Positions 1-5,616 of a stretch of DNA of 6,002 bases are shown in pieces. Location of the stretch: NCBI GenBank assembly GCA_012510325.1, contig JAAZIG010000188.1, positions 1 to 6,002 of the forward strand, in the 5' to 3' direction. Below the pieces are notes generated by a model that saw only the letters and a program-made list of their open reading frames with translations, was not told where the DNA came from and did no database searches. The first letter of the stretch is position 1. Each line of letters opens with the position of its first letter. Both the position numbers and the translations under genes were made by a program. This stretch comes from Bacillota bacterium (GTDB lineage Bacteria > Bacillota > Dethiobacteria > DTU022).

Positions 1-255
1 GTGGCCGAGGCGGCGCTGCAGGAAGATGTCGATGTCGTCGGGCTGAGCATTTTATCGGGGGCCCATCTGACGCTGGTGCCGCGGATAAAAGAGCTTCTGC
101 GGGAGCGGGAGATGGATGATGTCCTGCTTCTGGTAGGGGGGATCATCCCCGAGGAGGACGGGGCTGTGCTCATGGAGAAGAAGGCAGCCGACGCTGTCTT
201 CACCCCGGGCACCACTTTGGAAAGCATCGTCGACTACATCCGCAACCAAACATAA
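1..255 (+). CDS. Cobalamin-binding domain of a methylmalonyl-CoA mutase-type enzyme (C-terminal part, cut by window start)
   Basis: The 84 visible residues match the second half of the B12-binding Rossmann-like domain of acyl-CoA mutases. Residues about 11-21 give the DVVGLSILSGAH stretch, the SxL motif that contacts the cobalamin lower-ligand tail. Residues about 44-50 give VGGIIP, the GG motif, and a GTT turn lies near the C terminus. The DxHxxG motif that supplies the cobalt-ligating histidine should lie just upstream, outside the window. The GTG at position 1 is therefore not a real start. In this family the domain works with a catalytic subunit or domain to rearrange methylmalonyl-CoA and succinyl-CoA in propionate metabolism. 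Many Firmicutes encode it as a separate protein of about 130-140 residues, but whether it is separate here cannot be seen. Related mutases, such as isobutyryl-CoA mutase, remain possible. Confidence 0.85.
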   Translation: MAEAALQEDVDVVGLSILSGAHLTLVPRIKELLREREMDDVLLLVGGIIPEEDGAVLMEKKAADAVFTPGTTLESIVDYIRNQT

Positions 256-256
256 C

Positions 257-335
257 GGGACACCAGGGACGTACCTTCTTGTCCCATTTTGCTTGGGTGG
301 GACACCAGGGACGTACCTTTTTGTCCCATTTTGCT
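257..335. repeat. Two tandem 37-bp hairpin repeats
   Basis: Copies at 257-293 and 299-335 differ at one base (C at 278, T at 320) and start exactly 42 bp apart. Each has perfect 6-bp inverted arms, GGGACA and TGTCCC (257-262 with 280-285; 299-304 with 322-327), around a core containing GGGACGTACC. The first copy begins 2 bp after the stop codon of the mutase gene. From memory, short elements of this design recur in Clostridia and some other genomes, and may be mobilised REP-like sequences. No transposase is present here. There is no long T-run after either copy, so termination is not the obvious role. Confidence 0.85.
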
Positions 336-396
336 GGAAAAATGATCGGGGAACCGCTCCCGTGATCTATCCCTCGGTTATATTGGGGGCATGATG

Positions 397-405
397 TGGT
401 ATAAA
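397..405 (+). promoter_or_regulatory. Possible extended -10 promoter for ligA
   Basis: TGG followed by TATAAA forms an extended -10 element, which would start transcription near position 412, about 17 bases before the ligA ATG. The -35 region (about 377-383, TTATAT-like) is poor, which an extended -10 can tolerate. This is a motif reading only. Confidence 0.4.
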
Positions 406-428
406 TAGTAGGGGCAGGGTGGAGTGAT

Positions 429-2444
429 ATGAGCAAAGACAACGCAGAAAAGGCCGCTGAGCGAGCGGCGCAGCTAAGAGAAGAGATCGCCGGGCATAAT
501 CACCGCTATCATGTGCTCGACGATCCGCTCATCGATGATCACGAATTTGACGAGTTGATGCGGGAGCTGACAGCGCTGGAGGAGAGCTTTCCCCGGTTGC
601 AGAGCGAAGATTCCCCGACCCGCCGGGTCGGCGGGGCGCCGCTGCCGGGTTTTTCCACGCTGACCCACCGGGTGCCGATGCTGGGGCTGGATAACGCTTT
701 CCAGCAGGGGGAGCTGAGCGAGTTCGACCGCCGGGTGCACCGGCTGGCGGGGCTGGAGCAGGTCGAGTATCTTTGCGAGCTGAAGATCGACGGGCTGGCG
801 GTTTCGCTGCAGTACGAAGAAGGGCGCTTTGTCCGGGGCTCCACCAGGGGCGACGGTTTTACCGGGGAGGAGATCACCCACAACCTGAGAACGATCAGGC
901 AGGTTCCCCTCATTTTGCCGACACCGGTGACCATGGAAGTCCGCGGTGAAGTCTATATCGGCCGGGACGATTTCGAAGCGATGAATGTGCAGCGGCGAGA
1001 GCGGGGGGAGAGTGTTTTTGTCAATCCGCGCAACGCTGCCGCTGGTTCACTGCGACAGCTCGATCCGCGAATTACTGCTTCGCGGCCGCTGCGAATCTTT
1101 CTGTACGGTCTGGGGGAGCATCGCCTTTCGGTGGAGACGCACGCCGGGCTGCTCACCTATCTGGAAGGGCTGCGTCTGCCGGTTAATCCCCACCGGCGGC
1201 TCTGCGGCACCATCGACGAAGCCTGGGAGTTCTGCCTGCTCTGGGAGGAAAAGCGGCGCGAACTGCCCTACGAGATCGACGGTGTCGTGATCAAGTGCAA
1301 CGATCTGGTGCTGCGGGGGCAGTTGGGGAACACCGCGCGCAGTCCCCGCTGGGCTGTCGCCTTCAAGTATCCCCCGGAGGAGAAGAGCACCCTTGTGCGC
1401 GACATTGTGGTCAATGTGGGGCGAACCGGAACAATTACCCCGGTGGCGGTGCTGGAGCCCGTCTTCATCAGCGGCTCCACCGTGCAGCGGGCTACTTTAC
1501 ATAATGAAGATATTCTCGCCGAAAAAGAGGTCCTCATCGGCGACACTGTGATCATCCGCAAAGCCGGTGAGATCATTCCGGAGATCGTGCGGGTGCTCAA
1601 GGAGAAGCGCACCGGCGCGGAGAGGGATTTCCGGATGCCGGAGCGGTGCCCCTCATGCGGGGCGGCTGTGGAAAGGCTCCCCGGCGAAGCGGCACGGCGC
1701 TGCTTTAACCCCTCCTGCCCAGCGCAGCTGGTCGAGCGGATCGTGCATTTTGCTTCGCGGCGGGCTATGAATATTGATGGCCTGGGTCCGGCGATGGCCG
1801 AGCTGCTCTGGAAGGAGGGGCTGGTGCAGGATCTGGCCGATCTCTACTATCTGCCGGCGTCTTCAATTTTGGATCTGGATCGGAAAGGGATCGGCGAGAA
1901 AAAGGTGGAAAACCTGATGACGGCGATTGAAGAGAGCAAAGACAGGCCGCTGCACCGCCTGCTCTTCGGCTTCGGGATCCGTTTTGTCGGTGAGAGGGTG
2001 GCGCAGCTCCTGGCGGAGCACTTTCTCACTCTGGAGAAGCTGCGCGAGTCTTCTCTGGAAGAGCTCACTGCGGTGCCTGAGATCGGACCGAAGATCGCCG
2101 CTGCGGCGCTCCATTTTTTTGAAGCGCCGGCGACGGCAAAGCTGCTGCACAGACTGAAACAGGCAGGGGTGAACTTTAAAGAACCCGTTGCGGTGGAAGC
2201 TGCTGCCGGGGAAAAGCCTCTGGATGGGAAATCATTTGTTTTCAGCGGTGCTCTGGAGCAGCTCACCCGCAGCGAAGCGGCGGCGCTGGTTGCTGAACAG
2301 GGGGGGAGGGTCTCCGCGGCAGTGAGCCGGAAGACCGATTATCTCGTCGCCGGCGATAAACCGGGCAGCAAGCTGGAGCGGGCGCGCGAGCTCGGCGTCG
2401 CTGTCATCGATGAGCACGCCTTTCGGGAACTGCTGGAAATGTGA
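429..2444 (+). CDS. ligA: NAD+-dependent DNA ligase LigA
   Basis: This 671-residue cytoplasmic enzyme seals 3'-OH/5'-phosphate nicks with NAD+ during lagging-strand replication and repair. It has the full bacterial LigA layout and usual length. Domain Ia (about 5-70) carries the YHVLDDPLIDDHEFD region that binds NMN. The adenylation domain has ELKIDG at 117-122, with K119 as the AMP-accepting lysine, VRGEV near 171-175, DGVVIK at 284-289 and FKYPP at 312-316. The OB fold covers about 320-400. A four-cysteine zinc finger uses C407, C410, C425 and C430. Helix-hairpin-helix repeats cover about 440-580, and a BRCT domain about 596-671. The ATG is preceded by GGTGGAG (418-424), supporting the start. 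All key residues seen are present. Its neighbours are unrelated in function; the pcrA helicase gene often found beside ligA in Firmicutes is not seen here. Confidence 0.98.
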   Translation: MSKDNAEKAAERAAQLREEIAGHNHRYHVLDDPLIDDHEFDELMRELTALEESFPRLQSEDSPTRRVGGAPLPGFSTLTHRVPMLGLDNAFQQGELSEFDRRVHRLAGLEQVEYLCELKIDGLAVSLQYEEGRFVRGSTRGDGFTGEEITHNLRTIRQVPLILPTPVTMEVRGEVYIGRDDFEAMNVQRRERGESVFVNPRNAAAGSLRQLDPRITASRPLRIFLYGLGEHRLSVETHAGLLTYLEGLRLPVNPHRRLCGTIDEAWEFCLLWEEKRRELPYEIDGVVIKCNDLVLRGQLGNTARSPRWAVAFKYPPEEKSTLVRDIVVNVGRTGTITPVAVLEPVFISGSTVQRATLHNEDILAEKEVLIGDTVIIRKAGEIIPEIVRVLKEKRTGAERDFRMPERCPSCGAAVERLPGEAARRCFNPSCPAQLVERIVHFASRRAMNIDGLGPAMAELLWKEGLVQDLADLYYLPASSILDLDRKGIGEKKVENLMTAIEESKDRPLHRLLFGFGIRFVGERVAQLLAEHFLTLEKLRESSLEELTAVPEIGPKIAAAALHFFEAPATAKLLHRLKQAGVNFKEPVAVEAAAGEKPLDGKSFVFSGALEQLTRSEAAALVAEQGGRVSAAVSRKTDYLVAGDKPGSKLERARELGVAVIDEHAFRELLEM

Positions 2445-2481
2445 CAAGAGCTCTCTGCGGCGGGGCATCGCGGATAAAAAA

Positions 2482-2519
2482 GAGCCATGAGATCCGTCCC
2501 CGTGGCTCAGGTATTTTTT
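2482..2519 (+). terminator. Possible ligA terminator, also a hairpin repeat element
   Basis: GAGCCA (2482-2487) pairs with TGGCTC (2503-2508) across a 15-base loop, with A-rich sequence before and six T residues at 2514-2519. It lies 38 bp after the ligA stop. The stem is short and five bases separate it from the T-run, so efficiency is uncertain. Read on the minus strand it has the same plan as the repeats at 257-335: short inverted arms around a core containing GGGACG. It may be a repeat element that also serves as a terminator. Confidence 0.45.
2489..2509. repeat. 21-bp direct repeat, copy 1
   Basis: The 21 bases, beginning GAGATCCGTCCCC and ending GGCTCA, recur exactly at 2589-2609, a spacing of 100 bp. 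This copy is part of the hairpin at 2482-2508, since an upstream GAGCCA can pair with its TGGCTC end. Confidence 0.85.
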
Positions 2520-2520
2520 G

Positions 2521-2545
2521 TCATCCTGAGCGTAGCGAAGGATCT
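2521..2545. repeat. Short imperfect palindrome of the widespread CATCCTGAGCG...GAAGGATCT type
   Basis: ATCCT (2523-2527) and AGGAT (2539-2543) form the ends of an imperfect palindrome centred on GCGTAGCG. From memory this is one of the most recurrent intergenic repeats in bacterial genomes. It is known for generating spurious predicted peptides containing HPERSEGS, which one frame here does encode. It is not a gene. Confidence 0.75.
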
Positions 2546-2588
2546 GATCTGGGCAATCCTTTTCGTGGTGCACTGGGAAATGGGCCGG

Positions 2589-2609
2589 GAGATCCGTCCC
2601 CGTGGCTCA
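2589..2609. repeat. 21-bp direct repeat, copy 2
   Basis: Identical to 2489-2509. Here the upstream GAGCCA arm is missing (the flank reads GGGCCGG), so this copy cannot form the same hairpin. It looks like a partial or decayed element. Confidence 0.85.
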
Positions 2610-2618
2610 CGTGGCTCA
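2601..2618. repeat. Tandem duplication of a 9-mer
   Basis: CGTGGCTCA occurs twice head to tail at 2601-2609 and 2610-2618, followed by GG. The second unit plus GG matches the end of the upstream repeat (2501-2511). This suggests slippage or recombination between repeat copies. Confidence 0.8.
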
Positions 2619-2649
2619 GGGGGTAATTGTTTGGAAGGGGTGAGCGATT

Positions 2650-3333
2650 TTGAAATGGATGAACAAACTTGAATTTAAATATCGCCGCTATGCGATCAAG
2701 AACCTGATCTTCTACATCATCGCTTTCAATGCGCTGATCTTTGTTCTCGACTTCGTTGTTCCCCGGGGAGTGTCCCTCGATGTGCTGGTGCTTTACCCCC
2801 GCCTGGTCTTGCAGGGTGAAGTCTGGCGCCTGGTCACGTACATCTTTCTGCCGCCTTCGAGCTCTCCCATTTGGATTATTTTTATTCTATATTTTTACTA
2901 CCTCGTCGGAACCGGGCTGGAGCAGGCCTGGGGCGCTTTCCGGTTTAATGTATATTACATTTTGGGAATGATCGGTACGACGATCGCGGCCTTTATTACC
3001 GGAGCAGGATATACGGGAGTTTACCTTAATCTCTCGCTCTTTTTTGCTTTCGCTCATCTTTTTCCAGACTTTCAGATTCTGCTCTTTTTCATCCTGCCAA
3101 TTAAGGTGAAGTACCTGGCCTGGCTGAACTGGATCTTGCTGGGCGTAACGGTGTTCACGATGCCGCTGCCGCACAAGCTCGCTGTTGTCGCGGCGGTGCT
3201 CAACTATCTCGTCTTCTTCGGTCCGGATATTTACCGGAACATCAGGCTGAGAAGGCGCGTTCAGCTTAACCGGAAAAAATTCTTTTCCGAGGTGCGCAAG
3301 GGTCAGCGAAACGCCCGGCGCCGGGATGATTAG
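2650..3333 (+). CDS. Rhomboid-fold integral membrane protein, probably proteolytically inactive
   Basis: This 227-residue protein has about six hydrophobic segments (roughly 18-36, 72-90, 99-118, 124-150, 154-171 and 176-192) and a basic C-terminal tail rich in R and K. Rhomboid features are visible: GEVWRLVTYIFLP at 56-68 matches the WR loop after helix 1; a GLEQAWGAFRF stretch at 89-99 matches the G-x-x-LE-x-x-G-x-x-F region; and LFPD...LPIK at 137-152 matches the segment after the catalytic helix. The GxSG motif with the nucleophilic serine is absent (GVYLNLS is found there), as are the His/Asn residues of helix 2. The family fold is therefore well supported but protease activity is unlikely. 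The start is TTG at 2650, with GGAAGGGGTGA at 2633-2643 correctly spaced; the ATG at 2659 is too far from it. The role is unknown, perhaps chaperone-like binding of membrane substrates as in other rhomboid pseudoproteases. Confidence 0.8.
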   Translation: MKWMNKLEFKYRRYAIKNLIFYIIAFNALIFVLDFVVPRGVSLDVLVLYPRLVLQGEVWRLVTYIFLPPSSSPIWIIFILYFYYLVGTGLEQAWGAFRFNVYYILGMIGTTIAAFITGAGYTGVYLNLSLFFAFAHLFPDFQILLFFILPIKVKYLAWLNWILLGVTVFTMPLPHKLAVVAAVLNYLVFFGPDIYRNIRLRRRVQLNRKKFFSEVRKGQRNARRRDD

Positions 3334-3426
3334 TGGGCGGGATTTTAATTTGCGCAATAAATTTTCAGGCAAACTGGAAAGGTAAACCCTCCGCTGAATA
3401 GATATAAAGGAAGGGGGGGAAGAGCA

Positions 3427-3930
3427 GTGAGAATATCGCTGTACGTTGACGGTGGCAATTTTTTCTATATGCAGAAGAATGATCTGGGCTGGTGGATTGA
3501 TCCCCGGAGGCTGCTCGAATATATTCGGGGAAAAGGCGAACTCATCGATGCAAATTATTATGTGGGCAAGGATGCCCATCCGGAGGCCCGGCAGGATAAA
3601 TATCTGAAAGCACTTACTTATATGGGCTATTCGCTGGTGACCAAGGATCTGAAGAATGTGCTGCAGGACGATGGCACCTACAAGCAGAAAGCCAACCTCG
3701 ATATTGAAATTGTACTCGATATGTTTAATACCATAGAGCTCTATGATATGGCGGTGCTGATCAGCGGCGACGGCGATTTCGAGCGTCCCATCAAGCTGCT
3801 GAAGGCCAGGGGGAAAAGGTATCTGGTCATCGCCACGCGGATGTTTATCGCCCGCGAGCTCAGGGAAGCCGTGGGGATGCACTACGAAGATTTTCAGGAT
3901 ATCAGGGAGTTGGTGGAGAAGGAGCGCTAG
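3427..3930 (+). CDS. NYN domain protein, LabA/DUF88-like putative ribonuclease
   Basis: This 167-residue soluble protein is essentially one NYN (PIN-like) domain. The conserved acidic and polar positions of the family are visible: YVDGGN at 6-11 (D8, N11), the KANLDIEIVLDM helix at 88-99 (D92, with D98 following) and SGDGDF at 113-118 (D115, D117). These cluster to bind divalent metal in PIN-like nucleases, so RNA cleavage is the likely activity, with an unknown substrate. The start is GTG at 3427, with a purine-rich GGAAGGGGGGG site at 3409-3419, seven bases upstream. It lies 93 bp downstream of the rhomboid-like gene on the same strand, with no clear terminator between, so co-transcription is plausible. 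A terminator follows it. No extra C-terminal OST-HTH or similar domain is present. Confidence 0.85.
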   Translation: MRISLYVDGGNFFYMQKNDLGWWIDPRRLLEYIRGKGELIDANYYVGKDAHPEARQDKYLKALTYMGYSLVTKDLKNVLQDDGTYKQKANLDIEIVLDMFNTIELYDMAVLISGDGDFERPIKLLKARGKRYLVIATRMFIARELREAVGMHYEDFQDIRELVEKER

Positions 3931-3987
3931 CCGGCTGACGCCACGGTTTCACCCGGCGGCGGTCTCGGAAAAGGTTCTCCAGGCATT

Positions 3988-4021
3988 AAAAAGGCGGCCC
4001 TGGCGAGAAGGGACGCCTTTT
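3988..4021. terminator. Probable bidirectional intrinsic terminator
   Basis: AAAAGGCG (3989-3996) pairs with CGCCTTTT (4014-4021), and CCC (3998-4000) with GGG (4010-4012) extends the stem after one mismatch. Reading plus, it ends in four T residues after the NYN gene. Reading minus, it ends in five T residues. It could therefore also stop minus-strand transcripts from the adjacent tRNA-like end or from the element gene further right. Confidence 0.75.
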
Positions 4022-4036
4022 AACTGTTAAAATAGA

Positions 4037-4059
4037 TGGCAGGGGAGACAGGACTCGAA
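4037..4059 (-). other. tRNA-Trp 3'-end fragment, probable attachment site (attL-like)
   Basis: Read on the minus strand this is TTCGAGT, CCTGT, CTCCCCT, G, CCA. It parses exactly as a T-loop (7), T-stem 3' side (5), acceptor 3' side (7), discriminator G73 and encoded CCA. The acceptor implies a 5' side of AGGGGAG, that is an A1-U72 pair with G73, which is characteristic of bacterial tRNA-Trp. The bases just upstream (minus-strand CAAT) cannot form the T-stem, and no D-arm or anticodon arm follows, so this is a fragment. Such fragments are left at the far end of elements that integrate into tRNA 3' ends. The terminator at 3988-4021 lies where a tRNA-Trp terminator would be expected. Confidence 0.7.
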
Positions 4060-4126
4060 ATTGAAAGCTTGTTTTGTATGCAGTTGGTTGGGAGTGGATA
4101 ATGGTTGATATATAGGGATTTCTTGA

Positions 4127-4158
4127 ACAGTCAATTGTTTACAGTTGGCTGTTTTTTT
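4127..4158 (+). terminator. Strong plus-strand intrinsic terminator
   Basis: ACAGTCAATTG (4127-4137) pairs with CAGTTGGCTGT (4142-4152) around a TTTA tetraloop, an 11-bp stem with two G-U pairs, and seven T residues follow from 4152 to 4158. On the minus strand the G-U pairs become A-C mismatches and there is no T-run, so it works in the plus direction only. It would stop plus-strand transcription from running antisense into the minus-strand gene at 4193-5269. Confidence 0.7.
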
Positions 4159-4192
4159 ACTGATTTGGACAGATTTCTGTCTAAAGATCTGT

Positions 4193-5269
4193 CTATTGTT
4201 TAGGCGCGTACTGGTCTGGCGCTTCGTTGTAGAGGTTTTTAAGTTTGTCCTCAATGGTCTTATATCTTTGATAAACACCCTCCCATGTCTGATATGAACT
4301 ATTGCTTGTATCGCTGTTCCATTCTTTTTGGATTGCCCTCCAAAAAGCTGTTGCCCCTTTAGCGGGAGGGCCGCCCTTGTTTACCACAAGATTGTAAAGC
4401 CTTGCCTGTTGTACATTAAGTGGCTTTTTCTTAACGATGCCGAGGTCTTTCCGATAATTATCATATATTGCCTTTAATTCATTAAACGTTAAATCAGCTG
4501 CATTGATTTCAATTACTATGTTTTTCCTCCACAGGTGGTTACCTGCAGGCAACTCATGCCATGATGGGCGCACAGAAGTGTTTACTCTGGGGAGAATTGG
4601 CTTGAGTCCAGTTAAAATATAAACCGTTGCGGCATATTTACGGAATCCGGTTGCTTCAGAAATCCGCTTAGCATGCGATGCAAGGATTGCGAGATCAGTT
4701 TGTTGAACTACTGGAACACTAGAAATAAAGCCGTCTTCCCCTGGGAAGTCGAGATAATTTCTGCTTACCCCAAATAATCCAATTGCCTCACCACTAATTA
4801 CCAAGCCACGTAAACGCTGATACTCCTTAACCCCACGCTCTTTTTTGGTCTTAATATCTGCCGACAATGGTTCGGCTGCCTTTTTCCTGATCCATGAAAC
4901 CGCAGCAGCTATGCTGTCAAACGGGGGCTCACAGTCACCAAATAGCATTTCCCTCACATGGTTAACAGAAGGTGTAATTTGTTCCACAAGGTAATCGCTA
5001 CCGACTATGTCTTGCTGCGTTACTCTTTGAATGAAGGAGTTGTAATCGCCTGTTTCTTTACTATTCTTTTCACGGTACCCCATGTGGTTCTCAATTCTAC
5101 AGGCAAACTGCAGAGCATCACCTATGTGCCTTTTGCCTAACTCACCTTCGCTTACCTCAAGGAGATCTATTGCAAGATCAATACTTTTGCGACTGAGCAC
5201 GTAAGCCCCTGTTTCATCAGCCAACTCGGCCTTCCTCTTAATCGCTTCAAAAAAATCATTTCTAGTCAA
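4193..5269 (-). CDS. Unknown element-borne protein, 358 residues
   Basis: I do not recognise this family. The start is TTG at 5269, with AGGAGGG at 5277-5283 seven bases upstream; the open frame extends further to 5464, but that would cross the promoter region and the divergent regulator gene. The protein is soluble, with no signal peptide or membrane segment. Residues 1-65 look helical. A hydrophobic core with a SHAKRISEATG helix and LTGLKPILPRVN follows at about 192-230. An IVIEINAADLTFNEL strand-helix lies at 251-265, and a mostly helical C-terminal part (about 262-345, with KGGPP, FWRAIQKEWN and YQTWEGVYQRY) could be a helical or winged-helix-like module. No nuclease, ATPase or recombinase motif is seen. 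It is the only gene between the attachment-site fragment and the divergent regulator, a position typical of cargo or of a lysogeny-control gene. Function is open. Confidence 0.8.
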   Translation of the reverse strand: MTRNDFFEAIKRKAELADETGAYVLSRKSIDLAIDLLEVSEGELGKRHIGDALQFACRIENHMGYREKNSKETGDYNSFIQRVTQQDIVGSDYLVEQITPSVNHVREMLFGDCEPPFDSIAAAVSWIRKKAAEPLSADIKTKKERGVKEYQRLRGLVISGEAIGLFGVSRNYLDFPGEDGFISSVPVVQQTDLAILASHAKRISEATGFRKYAATVYILTGLKPILPRVNTSVRPSWHELPAGNHLWRKNIVIEINAADLTFNELKAIYDNYRKDLGIVKKKPLNVQQARLYNLVVNKGGPPAKGATAFWRAIQKEWNSDTSNSSYQTWEGVYQRYKTIEDKLKNLYNEAPDQYAPKQ

Positions 5270-5276
5270 TGCAGAT

Positions 5277-5283
5277 CCCTCCT
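5277..5283 (-). promoter_or_regulatory. Ribosome binding site that fixes a TTG start
   Basis: On the minus strand AGGAGGG lies seven bases before TTG at 5269. It is a near-perfect anti-16S match and there is no comparable site before any upstream in-frame ATG or GTG, so it decides the start of the 358-residue protein. Confidence 0.8.
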
Positions 5284-5320
5284 CGCAATCGCTAACACTC
5301 TGAAAAGCTGTCTCGTTAGT

Positions 5321-5340
5321 GATATTATAAATATAACATC
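5321..5340. promoter_or_regulatory. 20-bp palindromic operator candidate
   Basis: The sequence has the form GATnTTATAnnTATAAnATC, with eight of nine half-site positions symmetric. It sits between the two divergent genes and covers the -10 box of the minus-strand promoter. It is a natural binding site for the XRE protein encoded at 5380-5616. Its AT-rich nature means chance symmetry cannot be ruled out. Confidence 0.55.
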
Positions 5341-5358
5341 TTATAGTGAACAGTGCAA
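5330..5358 (-). promoter_or_regulatory. Sigma-70 type promoter for the 358-residue gene
   Basis: On the minus strand TTGCAC (5353-5358) is followed after exactly 17 bp by TATATT (5330-5335). Transcription would begin near 5323 and give a leader of about 54 bases before TTG 5269. Confidence 0.65.
5342..5347 (+). promoter_or_regulatory. Possible -10 box for the XRE operon
   Basis: TATAGT lies 33 bp before the ATG at 5380, inside the spacer of the opposing promoter. The matching -35 (about 5319-5324, GTGATA) is weak and overlaps the palindrome, so repression or activation by the regulator is possible. Motif reading only. Confidence 0.35.
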
Positions 5359-5379
5359 GCAAGGTAAGGAGGGGACGAG

Positions 5380-5616
5380 ATGCTTGAAAATAATCTCCGG
5401 AAGGTCCGGCAGCGCAGGGGTTATTCGCAAACCAATTTGACCCAGAAGACGGGTATATCGTCATCGATTATTTCTGCAATCGAAAACCGTAAACTGTACC
5501 CCCACCCGGGTTGGCGAAAAAGACTCGCAACTGCCTTAGAAACAACTGAAAACAAGTTATTTCCGGGGGTGGTAAAACATGATACGGATTCAAAAGACAA
5601 GATTACTTCCCCATGA
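5380..5616 (+). CDS. XRE/Cro-CI family helix-turn-helix regulator
   Basis: This 78-residue protein is almost entirely one HTH_3 domain (about residues 5-62). Helix 1 is LRKVRQRRG, helix 2 SQTNLTQKTG, the recognition helix ISSSIISAIENRK, and a final amphipathic segment carries LATALETTENKLFP. A short polar tail (63-78) follows, so no peptidase or sensor domain is attached, unlike large CI-type repressors. The start ATG has AAGGAGGGG at 5366-5374 five bases upstream. It is transcribed divergently from the 358-residue gene and overlaps the next gene by 38 bp. Such small regulators usually control their own operon and the opposing gene through operators in the shared spacer, here most likely the palindrome at 5321-5340. 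Its direction of action is inference. Confidence 0.9.
   Translation: MLENNLRKVRQRRGYSQTNLTQKTGISSSIISAIENRKLYPHPGWRKRLATALETTENKLFPGVVKHDTDSKDKITSP

Noticed and set aside
200..442. 80-codon minus-strand frame with a repeated KWDKKVRPWCP peptide
   Set aside because: The peptide repeat is simply the translation of the two tandem DNA repeats at 257-335; there is no gene evidence.
2441..2672. Two short plus-strand frames after ligA, one containing HPERSEGS
   Set aside because: They are translations of the intergenic repeats, and HPERSEGS is a typical spurious product of the widespread palindrome.
3314..3325. Perfect 12-bp palindrome CCCGGCGCCGGG at the end of the rhomboid-like gene
   Set aside because: It lies within coding sequence for an R-rich tail and is not followed by a proper T-run, so neither terminator nor operator is supported.
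3403..3408. TATAAA before the NYN gene as a promoter
   Set aside because: Transcription would begin inside or after the ribosome binding site, and there is no convincing -35 element.
2887..3882. 331-codon open frame on the minus strand
   Set aside because: It lies antisense to both the rhomboid-like and NYN genes, which have clear family motifs and ribosome binding sites. The antisense product has no recognisable domain.
4027..4278. 83-codon minus-strand frame
   Set aside because: It overlaps the tRNA fragment, the terminator at 4127-4158 and the end of the 358-residue gene, and has no domain.
5270..5464. Upstream extension of the 358-residue gene to an ATG at 5464
   Set aside because: It would run through the promoter, the palindrome and the XRE gene on the opposite strand. 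TTG 5269 has a near-perfect ribosome binding site.
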